Assembly: GCF_049965315.1 (NCBI RefSeq)
Contig: NZ_JBMFWL010000025.1
Coordinates: 1 to 28,746, forward strand
DNA: 28,746 nucleotides
From: Acidithiobacillus_B sp049965315
Lineage (GTDB): Bacteria; Pseudomonadota; Gammaproteobacteria; Acidithiobacillales; Acidithiobacillaceae
Direction: 5' to 3'
The notes below the pieces were generated by a model. It was not told the origin of the DNA, did not search any database, and saw only the letters and a program-made list of their open reading frames with translations. The number at the start of each line of letters is the position of its first letter. Position 1 is the stretch's first letter. Shown piece after piece: positions 7,754-15,673 of this stretch. Made by a program: the position numbers and the translations under genes.

Positions 7754-9292
7754 TTAGCGCCCCTGCAGTTCCCGCAAATATTCCCGAGCCCTGGCAACCA
7801 GATCGCCGGGCAACCCGCGTTTTTCGGCGATCACCAACCCCAGCGACCGGCCGGAAACGCCGATCTGCAATTCATAGGTAGGCTCCAGATGCTGGTCGTC
7901 GAAACGCATGGAGGCATTGCGCAGACAGGCATGAGTCTCGGCAAAGCCTTTCAGGGGCGTCAGGTGGGTGGTGACCATGCCATGCACGCCGCGGCCGGCG
8001 AGCTGATCGAGCACCGCCATGGCCAGGGCCGCCCCCTCCTCGGGGTCCGTCCCGGTGCCCAGTTCATCCAGGAGCATGAGGGTCTTGTCGTCGGCCTCGG
8101 CAATGAGCCGCTTGAGGACCTCCACATGGCCGGAATAGGTGGAAAGCTGAAAGGCCACGTTCTGCGGGTCGCCCATGTCCACAAAGAGGCGGGTAAATCC
8201 GCCCACGATGGCGCGCCCCTCCACCGGTACGTGCAGACCGCAGTGGGCCATGACGGTGATCAGGCCTACGGTCTTGAGGGAGACGCTCTTGCCGCCGGTA
8301 TTGGGGCCCGTCACCACCAGGATGGGGCAGTCGTCGTCGATGCGCACCGACAAGGGCCGGGGTCGCGGCCCATGGCCGTCGGCATGGGCGAGCAGGAGTT
8401 GCGGATGGTAGGCCTCTTCCAGCACCAGGATGGCCTCTTCCACCATCTCCGGGGCCTTGGCCCTGAGGTGCTGGGAGAGCTGGGCGGCGGCGATGGCCAG
8501 GTCCATCCAGGTCAATGCCTCCACCAATTGATGCAGCCCCGGCAGGCGCAGGCGCGCCTCATCGCTGAGGGCGCGCAGGAGGGCCTGATTCTCGCCATCG
8601 ATGCGTCCGCCCAGGTTCTCCAGGCGATTATTGGCGGCCACCAGCTCCATGGGTTCGATGAGAATGCCATGCCCCCCGGGGCCGCTGCCCCGCCGCACTC
8701 CGCGAACCTGCTCCCCGCCCCCCTGGGGGAAATGCAGGCAGGCCCGCTGCCCGGCCCAATGCACCTTGACGCCGGGTTCGCGCAGCCAGGGCTGCAGCCC
8801 CCCTTGCACGGCTTGGCGCGCCGCCTTGAGCTCCTGATGCAGGCCCCGCAAGGTGTCATTGCCATCTTCCCGCACCTGGCCATTGGGCAGGAGGGCCGCC
8901 TCGATGGCCGGCAACAGATCCGCCGCCGCATCCAGGCGCTCAGGCCCCGTGGGGAGCAGGGCCGGGCGTTTTTCCACATAGGGCCGCAACTGCTCGCCGA
9001 CGCGAATGACCCGGGCGAGATTGCGGAAGGCCGTACCCGCCAGAGCGGAACCGGCGGCCGCCACCTGGCGCAGGGCGGGGCGGATGTCGGGCAGGTCCGG
9101 CAGGATCGGCCCTTCCCCGGAATCCAGCCCGAAGCGGGCGGCCGTAACCGCTTCCTGCAGGCGCCGCGCCACATGAATATTGGGCGCCGGCTCGATGTTG
9201 CGCGCGGATTCGGCGCCGAAGGGCGTTGCGCAAAGCTTTTCCAGAAGACGGCGAATGCCGTCAAACTCCAGGGGCTTCAGATCGGCTTGCAT
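7754..9292 (-). CDS. MutS2-family ATPase lacking the Smr domain
   Basis: The 512-residue protein has the MutS2 core: a lever and clamp region (about 1-310), Walker A GPNTGGKS at 329-336, the STYSGH segment at 384-389, Walker B LLDELGTGTDPEEG from 407, and the conserved THLTPLKGFA at 442-451. Standard MutS2 proteins are about 780 residues and continue with a coiled coil and a C-terminal Smr endonuclease domain. Here the chain stops right after the ATPase, at a proper TAA followed by a terminator, so it looks like a settled short form and not a frameshift. Family members suppress recombination or act on stalled ribosomes; which role applies here is unknown. The gene follows the unknown 141-residue gene by 55 bases. 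A separate Smr protein is encoded at 24962-25348. Confidence 0.9.
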   Translation of the reverse strand: MQADLKPLEFDGIRRLLEKLCATPFGAESARNIEPAPNIHVARRLQEAVTAARFGLDSGEGPILPDLPDIRPALRQVAAAGSALAGTAFRNLARVIRVGEQLRPYVEKRPALLPTGPERLDAAADLLPAIEAALLPNGQVREDGNDTLRGLHQELKAARQAVQGGLQPWLREPGVKVHWAGQRACLHFPQGGGEQVRGVRRGSGPGGHGILIEPMELVAANNRLENLGGRIDGENQALLRALSDEARLRLPGLHQLVEALTWMDLAIAAAQLSQHLRAKAPEMVEEAILVLEEAYHPQLLLAHADGHGPRPRPLSVRIDDDCPILVVTGPNTGGKSVSLKTVGLITVMAHCGLHVPVEGRAIVGGFTRLFVDMGDPQNVAFQLSTYSGHVEVLKRLIAEADDKTLMLLDELGTGTDPEEGAALAMAVLDQLAGRGVHGMVTTHLTPLKGFAETHACLRNASMRFDDQHLEPTYELQIGVSGRSLGLVIAEKRGLPGDLVARAREYLRELQGR

Positions 9293-9347
9293 GGGATTCT
9301 CTTCCGCGTTTCATCAGGGAGATGGGGGAGTCGCGCCACGGCGCGGT

Positions 9348-9773
9348 TCAGTGGGCAAAAAGCTGCCGCCACCAGCGCTTGCGGCCCTCGGGAATGAGCA
9401 CGTCGCCCAAAGACACCGGCGCCATCCGTGACAGCACCCAACCCGGCGGGACCTGGTGCCCGCTGCTGCCGCAGGAAGATCCGAGATTGTTGGGATCGTA
9501 GATCTTGATGAGTTGGGGGACGTCGAAGTCGTCCACATAGACGATGCCGAGGTAGGATTCGCGGTGGTCCTTATGCAGAAGGGCATCGATCTCCGCAAGC
9601 ACCCGGCGGAAGGTATCCCGCTGCACCGGCGCGGTGGGGGCCTCCTGGCCCACATAATAGACAAACCAGCCATCATCCGCGGCCGCGGAAACCTGCGCGC
9701 AAAAGCTGTCCCAGCGCGACCACTCGCGGATGCCGCGCAGCAGGCCATTGTAGCGCTCCAGAAAATCACCCAT
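9348..9773 (-). CDS. Uncharacterised soluble protein, 141 residues
   Basis: I do not recognise a named family. The ATG at 9773 is preferred to an upstream TTG because GGGAG lies about 7 bases before it and it overlaps the yjbQ stop by one base (TGATG). The protein has no signal peptide or membrane segment. The striking part is the dense conserved-looking centre: GWFVYYVGQEAP at 35-46, ESYLGIVYVDDFDVPQLIKI at 72-91, then YDPNNLGSSCGSSG at 92-105, followed by PPGWVLSRMAP and a Trp-rich end (KRWWRQLF). It resembles hypothetical proteins I associate with YjbQ neighbours in beta- and gammaproteobacteria, but that is memory and untested. Coupled translation suggests a job shared with YjbQ. Confidence 0.8.
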   Translation of the reverse strand: MGDFLERYNGLLRGIREWSRWDSFCAQVSAAADDGWFVYYVGQEAPTAPVQRDTFRRVLAEIDALLHKDHRESYLGIVYVDDFDVPQLIKIYDPNNLGSSCGSSGHQVPPGWVLSRMAPVSLGDVLIPEGRKRWWRQLFAH

Positions 9774-10207
9774 CAAAGATCTCCCATGGTCCCCATGAAA
9801 TGCGCCATGAGGCGCCGTTGCTGAGCCTTGCGGCGATGCTCGAAAATAAAGATTCCCTGCCAGGTCCCCAGCGCCAGTGCCCCGTTTCGGACGGGGATGC
9901 TGAGACTCGGCTGGGTCAATGCCGCGCGCAGATGGGCCGCCATGTCGTCGGAACCCTCGTTGCGGTGGCGGTAGCGGGGGTCACCGTCGCTCACCAGCCG
10001 CTCCAGGTAGGCGAGGATATCGGCCCGCACATCGGGATCGGCGTTTTCCTGGATGAGCAGGCTGGCCGAGGTGTGGGGCAGAAACAGGGTCAAGAGGCCA
10101 TGGGCAAGACCCGCCTCCCGCAGCCACAGGGCAATCTCGTCGGTAACCTCATACAAGCCGCGACCATTGTTCGGGAAGAGCCATTCCCGATCTTGTTGTC
10201 TTACCAT
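9773..10207 (-). CDS. yjbQ: YjbQ/UPF0047 family protein
   Basis: The family is small and widespread; some members have weak thiamine-phosphate synthase activity, but the physiological role is not settled. The signature is intact: LPHTSASLLIQENADPDVRAD (H45), then YRHRNEGSDDMAAHLRA (E84, H92), then LALGTWQGIFIFEHR. I chose ATG at 10207 (144 residues, MVRQQDREW) because GGAAGGA lies just upstream and because the 21 residues of the longer frame are not family-like. It begins a three-gene group with the 141-residue unknown and the MutS2-type gene. A weak upstream -35 TTGACG at 10313-10308 exists without a convincing -10. Confidence 0.92.
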   Translation of the reverse strand: MVRQQDREWLFPNNGRGLYEVTDEIALWLREAGLAHGLLTLFLPHTSASLLIQENADPDVRADILAYLERLVSDGDPRYRHRNEGSDDMAAHLRAALTQPSLSIPVRNGALALGTWQGIFIFEHRRKAQQRRLMAHFMGTMGDL

Positions 10208-10399
10208 GGCTTTCCTTCCGCTGCTGCCGGGAATGAGTGAACAGGGCCGTGCGCGAAGCGGCTGCGCCAAGCCATCCTGGAGAAAATGTGCATCTCCCGG
10301 GCGCAGACGTCAAGGGCGCAAGCCATGGCAACAAGGCCATCGAAGCGGATCCCGGCGTTGGCGGAGGAAAACCGCCACGGGCCGTTTGACACCGCCCCC

Positions 10400-10897
10400 C
10401 TAGCCACGCCGGGCGCGAAAGAACGCACGCAAGAGGAGGCCCGCCTCCTCCGCGCAAACGCCGCCACGCCACGATACCTGATGGTTCATGCGCGGGTCGG
10501 CCAACAGGGAATAGAGGCTGGCGACGGCGCCACCCTTGGGATCGGCGGCGGCGTAGACCAGACGCCGCACGCGGGCGTGCAGGATGGCGCCGGCACACAT
10601 GGCGCAGGGCTCCAGGGTGACATAGAGGGTACTGCCACCCAAACGATAATTGCCTACGCGCTCGGCCCCTTGGCGGAGGGCAAGGATTTCGGCATGGGCC
10701 GTGGGGTCGTGGCGGCCGATGGGCTGGTTGTGGGCAGCCCCCAAAATCACGCCATCGGCACCAAGCAGGAGGGCGCCCACGGGCACCTCGCCAAGATCAG
10801 CGGCCTGCCGCGCCAACGCCAGGGCCTGCGCCATCCAGTGGCGGTCGACGGCATCCTGCCCCCCCGCCGGAGACGAAGGGAGAGAATCTTCATTCAT
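10400..10897 (-). CDS. tadA: tRNA-specific adenosine deaminase
   Basis: TadA deaminates A34 of tRNA-Arg(ACG) to inosine, widening wobble decoding. The zinc site is complete: His68 with catalytic Glu70 in HAE, and Cys98/Cys101 in PCAMC. The start of the domain (HWMAQALALARQAADLGEVPVGA) aligns with E. coli TadA, and 165 residues is close to the E. coli length of 167. No Shine-Dalgarno is evident before the ATG. It lies 42 bases after guaA on the same strand, so it may be transcribed with guaBA. About 190 bases without a gene separate it from yjbQ; they hold a small GGCGG/CCGCC hairpin and no clear signal. Confidence 0.96.
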   Translation of the reverse strand: MNEDSLPSSPAGGQDAVDRHWMAQALALARQAADLGEVPVGALLLGADGVILGAAHNQPIGRHDPTAHAEILALRQGAERVGNYRLGGSTLYVTLEPCAMCAGAILHARVRRLVYAAADPKGGAVASLYSLLADPRMNHQVSWRGGVCAEEAGLLLRAFFRARRG

Positions 10898-10939
10898 TTT
10901 TGGCAGAATACGTCATAGGTAATTGAGATAAAGGTATTT

Positions 10940-12484
10940 TCACTCCCACTCAATGGTAGCCGGAGGCTTGGAGCTGATGTCATAGACCACGCGGTTCACG
11001 CCCTGCACCTCGTTGGTGATCCGGCTGGAAATCCGCTCCAGAAGCTCATAGGGCAAATGCGCCCAGTCGGCCGTCATGCCATCCGCGGACTCCACGGCGC
11101 GCAGCGCAATGGTTTCGTCATAGGTGCGGGAATCGCCCATCACGCCCACGCTGCGCACCGGCAAGAGGACGGCAAAGGCCTGCCAGATACGATCATAGAG
11201 ACCGGCCTCGCGGATTTCGTCCATGACGATGCGATCGGCCCGGCGCAGGATCTCCAGACGGGGGCTGCTTACCTCGCCCAGACAGCGGATGGCCAAACCC
11301 GGCCCCGGGAAGGGCTGGCGACGGATGATGTCCTCGGGCATGCCCAGTTCCCGCCCCAGTTCGCGCACCTCATCCTTGAACAGTTCGCGCAGGGGTTCCA
11401 CCAGTTGCAGACGCATCCTTTCGGGCAGCCCGCCGACATTGTGATGGGACTTGATGGTGGCGCTGGGCCCCTTGAAGGAGATGGATTCGATGACATCGGG
11501 GTAGAGGGTGCCCTGGGCCAGAAAATCGGCATCGCCGATGGCCTGGGCCTCTTCCTCGAAGATCTCGATGAACAGGCCGCCGATGCGCTTGCGCTTCTGT
11601 TCCGGATCCGTCACTCCGGCGAGGGCTGCGAGGAAGCGGCTGCGGGCATCCACCACCCGCAGGGGGATCTTCAGATAGTTGGCGAAGACCGCCGCCACCT
11701 TCTCGGCCTCACCGGCCCGCAGCAGGCCATTATTCACAAAAATACAGGTGAGTTGATCACCAATGGCGCGGTGGATGAGCACCGCGGTCACCGCCGAATC
11801 CACGCCGCCGGAGAGGGCAGCGATGACCTTGCGCTCCCCCACCTGCCGGCGCACCGCGGCCACCGCCGTTTCCCGATAGGAACTCATGGTCCATTGCCCA
11901 TGACAGCCGCAGACCCCGCGCACGAAGGAGGTCAGCATCTCGCTGCCGGCCGGGGTGTGGACGACTTCCAGATGGAACTGCACGCCGTAGAGATGACGGG
12001 CCGGATCGCCGATGGCCGCCAGAGGCGAGTTGTCACTGGCGGCAAGGACGCGAAAGCCCGGCGGCAGGGCCTCGATACGGTCGCCATGGCTCATCCACAC
12101 TTCCTGTACCCCCTGCTCGCCGGCAAAGGGCAGAAAGGGGCCCACCGCCTCACGAATATGCAGCAGGGCACGGCCATATTCGCGGTGTTCCGCCGCCGCC
12201 ACCCGCCCGCCCAGCAGGTGGGTCATGAGTTGCAGCCCATAACAGATGCCCAGCACGGGTATGCCCAGGTCAAAGAGCCCCTTGTCCACCGTCGGCGCGT
12301 CCGGATCCCGAACCGAGGACGGGCCGCCCGAAAGAATGATGCCCCGGGGTTGCCAGGCGGCCATGTCCGCCAGGGCCATGGTGCAGGGGTGGATCTCGCA
12401 GTAGACATGGGCTTCCCGGACCCGCCGGGCGATGAGCTGGGTATACTGGGAACCGAAATCGAGGATGAGAATGCGCTCGTGCAT
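10940..12484 (-). CDS. guaA: GMP synthase (glutamine-hydrolysing)
   Basis: GuaA aminates XMP to GMP using glutamine and ATP. The N-terminal class I glutaminase has the nucleophile Cys81 in GICYGLQ and His171/Glu173. The ATP-pyrophosphatase has the P-loop SGGVDS at 225-230, and the chain ends with the typical PPATIEWE. Length is 514 residues against 525 in E. coli. One oddity: the glutaminase motif normally reads FHPEV, but here the codons give FHLEV (CAT CTG GAA), a Pro-to-Leu change between the catalytic His and Glu. guaB ends 5 bases upstream, so guaB-guaA form one operon, with tadA 42 bases downstream. Confidence 0.98.
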   Translation of the reverse strand: MHERILILDFGSQYTQLIARRVREAHVYCEIHPCTMALADMAAWQPRGIILSGGPSSVRDPDAPTVDKGLFDLGIPVLGICYGLQLMTHLLGGRVAAAEHREYGRALLHIREAVGPFLPFAGEQGVQEVWMSHGDRIEALPPGFRVLAASDNSPLAAIGDPARHLYGVQFHLEVVHTPAGSEMLTSFVRGVCGCHGQWTMSSYRETAVAAVRRQVGERKVIAALSGGVDSAVTAVLIHRAIGDQLTCIFVNNGLLRAGEAEKVAAVFANYLKIPLRVVDARSRFLAALAGVTDPEQKRKRIGGLFIEIFEEEAQAIGDADFLAQGTLYPDVIESISFKGPSATIKSHHNVGGLPERMRLQLVEPLRELFKDEVRELGRELGMPEDIIRRQPFPGPGLAIRCLGEVSSPRLEILRRADRIVMDEIREAGLYDRIWQAFAVLLPVRSVGVMGDSRTYDETIALRAVESADGMTADWAHLPYELLERISSRITNEVQGVNRVVYDISSKPPATIEWE

Positions 12485-12489
12485 GCGGT

Positions 12490-13950
12490 TTACTCCACCC
12501 GATAGTTGGGTGCTTCCTTGGTGATGGTGACGTCGTGGACATGGCTTTCGCGCACCCCGGCCTGGGTGATCTTGATGAAGCGGGCGCGGCTGCGCAGGGC
12601 CTCCAGATGCTCCGCTCCCAGATAACCCATGCTGGAGCGCAAGCCGCCCAGGAGCTGATGGATCACCTGCCCGGCGGGGCCCTTGTACGGCACCCGCCCT
12701 TCCACCCCCTCGGGAACGAGCTTGGGGGCCTCGGGGCTGGCGTCCTGGAAATAGCGGTCGGCGGAGCCCTGCTGCATGGCCCCCAGGGAGCCCATGCCCC
12801 GGTAGGCTTTGTAGGAGCGGCCCTGATACAGTTCGATCTCCCCCGGAGCTTCGTCGGTACCGGCCAGCAAACCGCCGACCATGACCGAATGGGCGCCGGC
12901 GGCCAGGGCCTTGGCAAAATCCCCGGAGAAGCGTATCCCGCCGTCGGCAATCAGGGGGATGCCCCGCGAGGCCAGGGCCTCCGCCACGTTGCTGATGGCA
13001 GTGATCTGCGGCACACCGACGCCGGCGACGATGCGCGTGGTGCAGATGGAGCCGGGGCCAATGCCCACCTTCACCCCATCGGCACCGGCATCCGCCAGGG
13101 CCAGGGCGGCCTCGGCCGTAGCGATATTGCCGCCAATCACATCGATTTCGGGGAAATGGGTCTTGATCCAGGTGACCCGATCCAGCACGCCCTGACTGTG
13201 CCCGTGGGCGGTATCGACAATGATGACGTCCACCCCCGCTTCCGCCAGGGCCGTGACCCGCTCGGCGGTGCCCTCCCCCACACCCACCGCCGCGCCCACC
13301 AGGAGGCGGCCCTGGCTGTCGCGGCAGGCCAGGGGATGCTCCGTGGCCTTGCGGATGTCCTTGACCGTGATCAGTCCCCGCAGGGCAAATTGGCCATTCA
13401 CTACCAGTATTTTTTCAATGCGATGCTGATGCAGCAGCGCCTTGGTGACCTCCAGGCTCGTGCCTTCGGGCACGGTCACCAGCCGCTCCCGGGGAGTCAT
13501 GACGCTGCTGACGGGGGCTTCCAAGCGGGTTTCAAAACGCAGATCGCGGTGGGTGACGATCCCCTCCAGCCGTTCGCCATCCACCACCGGCACCCCGGAG
13601 ATGCCGTGTTCGGCCATCAACTGCAACACTTCCCGGATGCTGACATCGGCGCGGGTGGTGATGGGGTCCTTGATCACGCCCGCCTCGAATTTTTTCACCC
13701 GCCGCACCAAGGCTGCCTGCTGCTCGGGCGCCATGTTTTTATGAATGATGCCGATGCCGCCCTCCTGGCCCATGGCAATGGCCATGGCCGCCTCCGTCAC
13801 CGTATCCATGGCGGCGGAGAGCAAAGGGATATTGATGCGGATGCGGCGGCTGAATTGCGTGTCGATGCGCACGTGGCGCGGGAGCACCGCCGAATGGGCG
13901 GGGACCAGGAGCACATCATCGAAGGTCAGGGCTTCGCCGATGAGTTGCAT
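12490..13950 (-). CDS. guaB: Inosine-5'-monophosphate dehydrogenase
   Basis: GuaB oxidises IMP to XMP with NAD+, the committed step to guanine nucleotides. The catalytic Cys303 is in GPGSICTTRIVAGVG; the tandem CBS module occupies about residues 93-205; the mobile-flap region and the C-terminal ESHVHDVTITKEAPNYR are present. The 486 residues match the family. GGGGGAA at 13956-13962 serves as ribosome site for the ATG. The leader contains a GC hairpin with a T-rich tail only 13 bases before the start, suggesting control by attenuation (listed separately). The pcnB operon diverges from this gene across about 240 bases. Confidence 0.98.
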   Translation of the reverse strand: MQLIGEALTFDDVLLVPAHSAVLPRHVRIDTQFSRRIRINIPLLSAAMDTVTEAAMAIAMGQEGGIGIIHKNMAPEQQAALVRRVKKFEAGVIKDPITTRADVSIREVLQLMAEHGISGVPVVDGERLEGIVTHRDLRFETRLEAPVSSVMTPRERLVTVPEGTSLEVTKALLHQHRIEKILVVNGQFALRGLITVKDIRKATEHPLACRDSQGRLLVGAAVGVGEGTAERVTALAEAGVDVIIVDTAHGHSQGVLDRVTWIKTHFPEIDVIGGNIATAEAALALADAGADGVKVGIGPGSICTTRIVAGVGVPQITAISNVAEALASRGIPLIADGGIRFSGDFAKALAAGAHSVMVGGLLAGTDEAPGEIELYQGRSYKAYRGMGSLGAMQQGSADRYFQDASPEAPKLVPEGVEGRVPYKGPAGQVIHQLLGGLRSSMGYLGAEHLEALRSRARFIKITQAGVRESHVHDVTITKEAPNYRVE

Positions 13951-13962
13951 GTAATTTCCCCC

Positions 13963-14026
13963 AAAACGAGAAAAGGGCCGGGTATCGCGTTCCCAGCCCC
14001 ATGGTTAAGGCATTCCCTATGATACC
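13963..14026 (-). promoter_or_regulatory. Candidate attenuator in the guaB leader
   Basis: On the minus strand GGGCTGGG (13999-13992) and CCCGGCCC (13982-13975) form an 8-pair stem with one G-U pair and a 9-base loop, followed by TTTTCTCGTTTT (13974-13963). This has the form of an intrinsic terminator and stands between the divergent promoters and guaB. An upstream segment, CCCGGTATC (14029-14021), is a near-perfect inverted repeat of GATACCCGG (13986-13978), overlapping the terminator's loop and 3' arm, so the two structures exclude each other. A possible -10 TATCAT (14024-14019) coincides with that upstream segment; if it is the real promoter, the competing arm would not be transcribed. Confidence 0.4.
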
Positions 14027-14140
14027 GGGCGATGCGACGACTTTCCAGCCGCAGATGGATCCCCGCATCCCGGCATTGGCCCATGGATGCCGTTCCGGGG
14101 CAAAGCGAAGTCCTGGCCGAGACCCCCTGCTTTTTATGCC

Positions 14141-14168
14141 TTGTTTCGGTTACACTGAGTTTTATGAT
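14141..14168 (+). promoter_or_regulatory. Candidate sigma-70 promoter for the pcnB operon
   Basis: TTGTTT at 14141-14146 and TATGAT at 14163-14168 are 16 bases apart; the -10 matches five of six consensus bases. The predicted start near 14175 leaves a leader of roughly 18 bases before the TTG start of pcnB. No competing promoter is seen within the following 11 kb of overlapping genes. Confidence 0.6.
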
Positions 14169-14192
14169 GACTAGCCCATATAGAGATCGCCC

Positions 14193-15668
14193 TTGGTATC
14201 GCTGAAAGCCTTTCTCGCAGAACAGCTTGCCCCAAAAACCATGGGGGCGTTGGCAGAGCCGGCCGGCCCGGTCGTTTCCGGGGCGCCGCTCTCGGCGCGG
14301 GTCATCCCCCGGACGGAGCACGAAATCTCCCGTCGCCAGTTGAGCTATGGCGCCCTGCAGGTCCTCAACGGGCTGCACCGGGCGGGCTTCCAGGCCTATC
14401 TGGTGGGCGGCAGTGTTCGCGATCTCCTGCTGGGGCGGGAGCCCAAGGATTTCGACGTAGCCACGGATGCCCGCCCCGAGCAGGTGCGCAAGCTCTTCCG
14501 GCGCAATGCCCGCCTCATTGGTCGTCGCTTCATCCTGGCCCATGTCCAGTTTGGCGAAGAGATCATCGAGGTCGCCACCTTTCGCGGCGGATCGGCGGAG
14601 CAGCCGGACGCCGGCGAGCGTAGCGCCAGCGGGCGCATCCTGGCCGACAATAGTTACGGCTCTCTGGAAGAAGACGCCCAGCGTCGCGACCTCACCGCCA
14701 ACGCCCTTTATTACAATATCGCCGATCGCAGCATCCTGGATTTCTCCACCGGTCTCGAAGACCTCCGCGCCGGCCGTCTGCGCATGATCGGTGACCCGCG
14801 CACCCGCTACAGCGAGGATCCGGTGCGCATGCTGCGGGCGGTGCGCTTTGCCGCCAAGCTCGGTTTCCGCCTCGACGAAGGCGCTCAGGAACCCATGGCC
14901 GAGTGCCGATCGCTCCTGGCCGAAGTACCTCCCGCCCGGCTTTTCGATGAAACCCTCAAGCTCTTCCTGACGGGACACGGTCTGGCCAGCTTTGAACTCC
15001 TGCGCCAGCATGGTCTCTTTGCGATACTCTTTCCGACGGTGGAGGCGGCGCTCGCCGAGGATGCCCTGGAACCGTCACGACGCCTCTTGCAACTGGCCCT
15101 GGAGGGCACCGATGAGCGCGTCGCCGCAGGCAAGTCGGTAACCCCCGCCTTTCTTTTTGCCGCCCTGCTCTGGCCGGCACTGCAGACTCAGTGTGCCGCC
15201 CAGGAAAACGCCGGGAAGTCCCCGGCCCTCGCCCTGCAAAGGGCGGCTGCCGAACTGCTCCAGGAGGCCTCCGGACGGGTGACGGTGCCGCGCCGTTTTT
15301 CCCTGCCCATGCGTGAGATCTGGGATCTGCAGGCCCGTTTTCAGCGCCGCGGCGGCCGCCGTCCCTATGCCTTGCTCGCCCACCCGCGCTTTCGCGCCGC
15401 CTTTGACTTCCTGGAATTGCGCAGCCGCGCCGGCGAAATAAGCGCGGCCCTGCCCCAATGGTGGCTGGCCTTTCAGGAGGCCGACCACAGCGCGCGCGAG
15501 GCGCTGGTGGCCCAGGCGCGGGAAGAGGACCGCGGTCAGGAACAGGAACTCGGTCCGCTCCCGGCCACGCGCCGTCGGCCGCGACGCCGCGACCGGCGCC
15601 GGGGAGCGCGCAGCGAGGGAGCGCAGGAGCCGGGCGACGCATCCCTCATGGATGGAGCAACGGACTGA
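14193..15668 (+). CDS. pcnB: Poly(A) polymerase I
   Basis: PcnB adds poly(A) tails to RNA 3' ends and promotes decay. The class II nucleotidyltransferase core has LVGGSVRDLLLG (GGSVRD at 72-77) and the metal aspartates D86 and D88 in DFDVAT. The flanking VIPRTEHEIS, RRFILAHV and EVATFRGG segments match PcnB and not CCA enzymes. The C-terminus is highly basic (RRRPRRRDRRRGAR), as is usual for PcnB RNA binding. At 491 residues it is slightly longer than the E. coli enzyme. The start is taken as TTG at 14193, right after the promoter and an in-frame stop at 14181; an ATG at 14241 has no ribosome site. It leads the long plus-strand operon. Confidence 0.95.
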   Translation: MVSLKAFLAEQLAPKTMGALAEPAGPVVSGAPLSARVIPRTEHEISRRQLSYGALQVLNGLHRAGFQAYLVGGSVRDLLLGREPKDFDVATDARPEQVRKLFRRNARLIGRRFILAHVQFGEEIIEVATFRGGSAEQPDAGERSASGRILADNSYGSLEEDAQRRDLTANALYYNIADRSILDFSTGLEDLRAGRLRMIGDPRTRYSEDPVRMLRAVRFAAKLGFRLDEGAQEPMAECRSLLAEVPPARLFDETLKLFLTGHGLASFELLRQHGLFAILFPTVEAALAEDALEPSRRLLQLALEGTDERVAAGKSVTPAFLFAALLWPALQTQCAAQENAGKSPALALQRAAAELLQEASGRVTVPRRFSLPMREIWDLQARFQRRGGRRPYALLAHPRFRAAFDFLELRSRAGEISAALPQWWLAFQEADHSAREALVAQAREEDRGQEQELGPLPATRRRPRRRDRRRGARSEGAQEPGDASLMDGATD

Positions 15669-15673
15669 CGGCG

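Noticed and set aside
10201..10467. An 88-codon minus-strand frame across the gap between tadA and yjbQ
   Set aside because: It overlaps the end of tadA and the start of yjbQ in another frame, lacks a ribosome site and has no recognisable content.
15458..15673. Upstream extension of the DHH-CBS fusion frame into pcnB
   Set aside because: The extra 72 codons are out-of-frame pcnB sequence with Gly/Arg-rich composition, and the family begins near ILPHQQADLDA.
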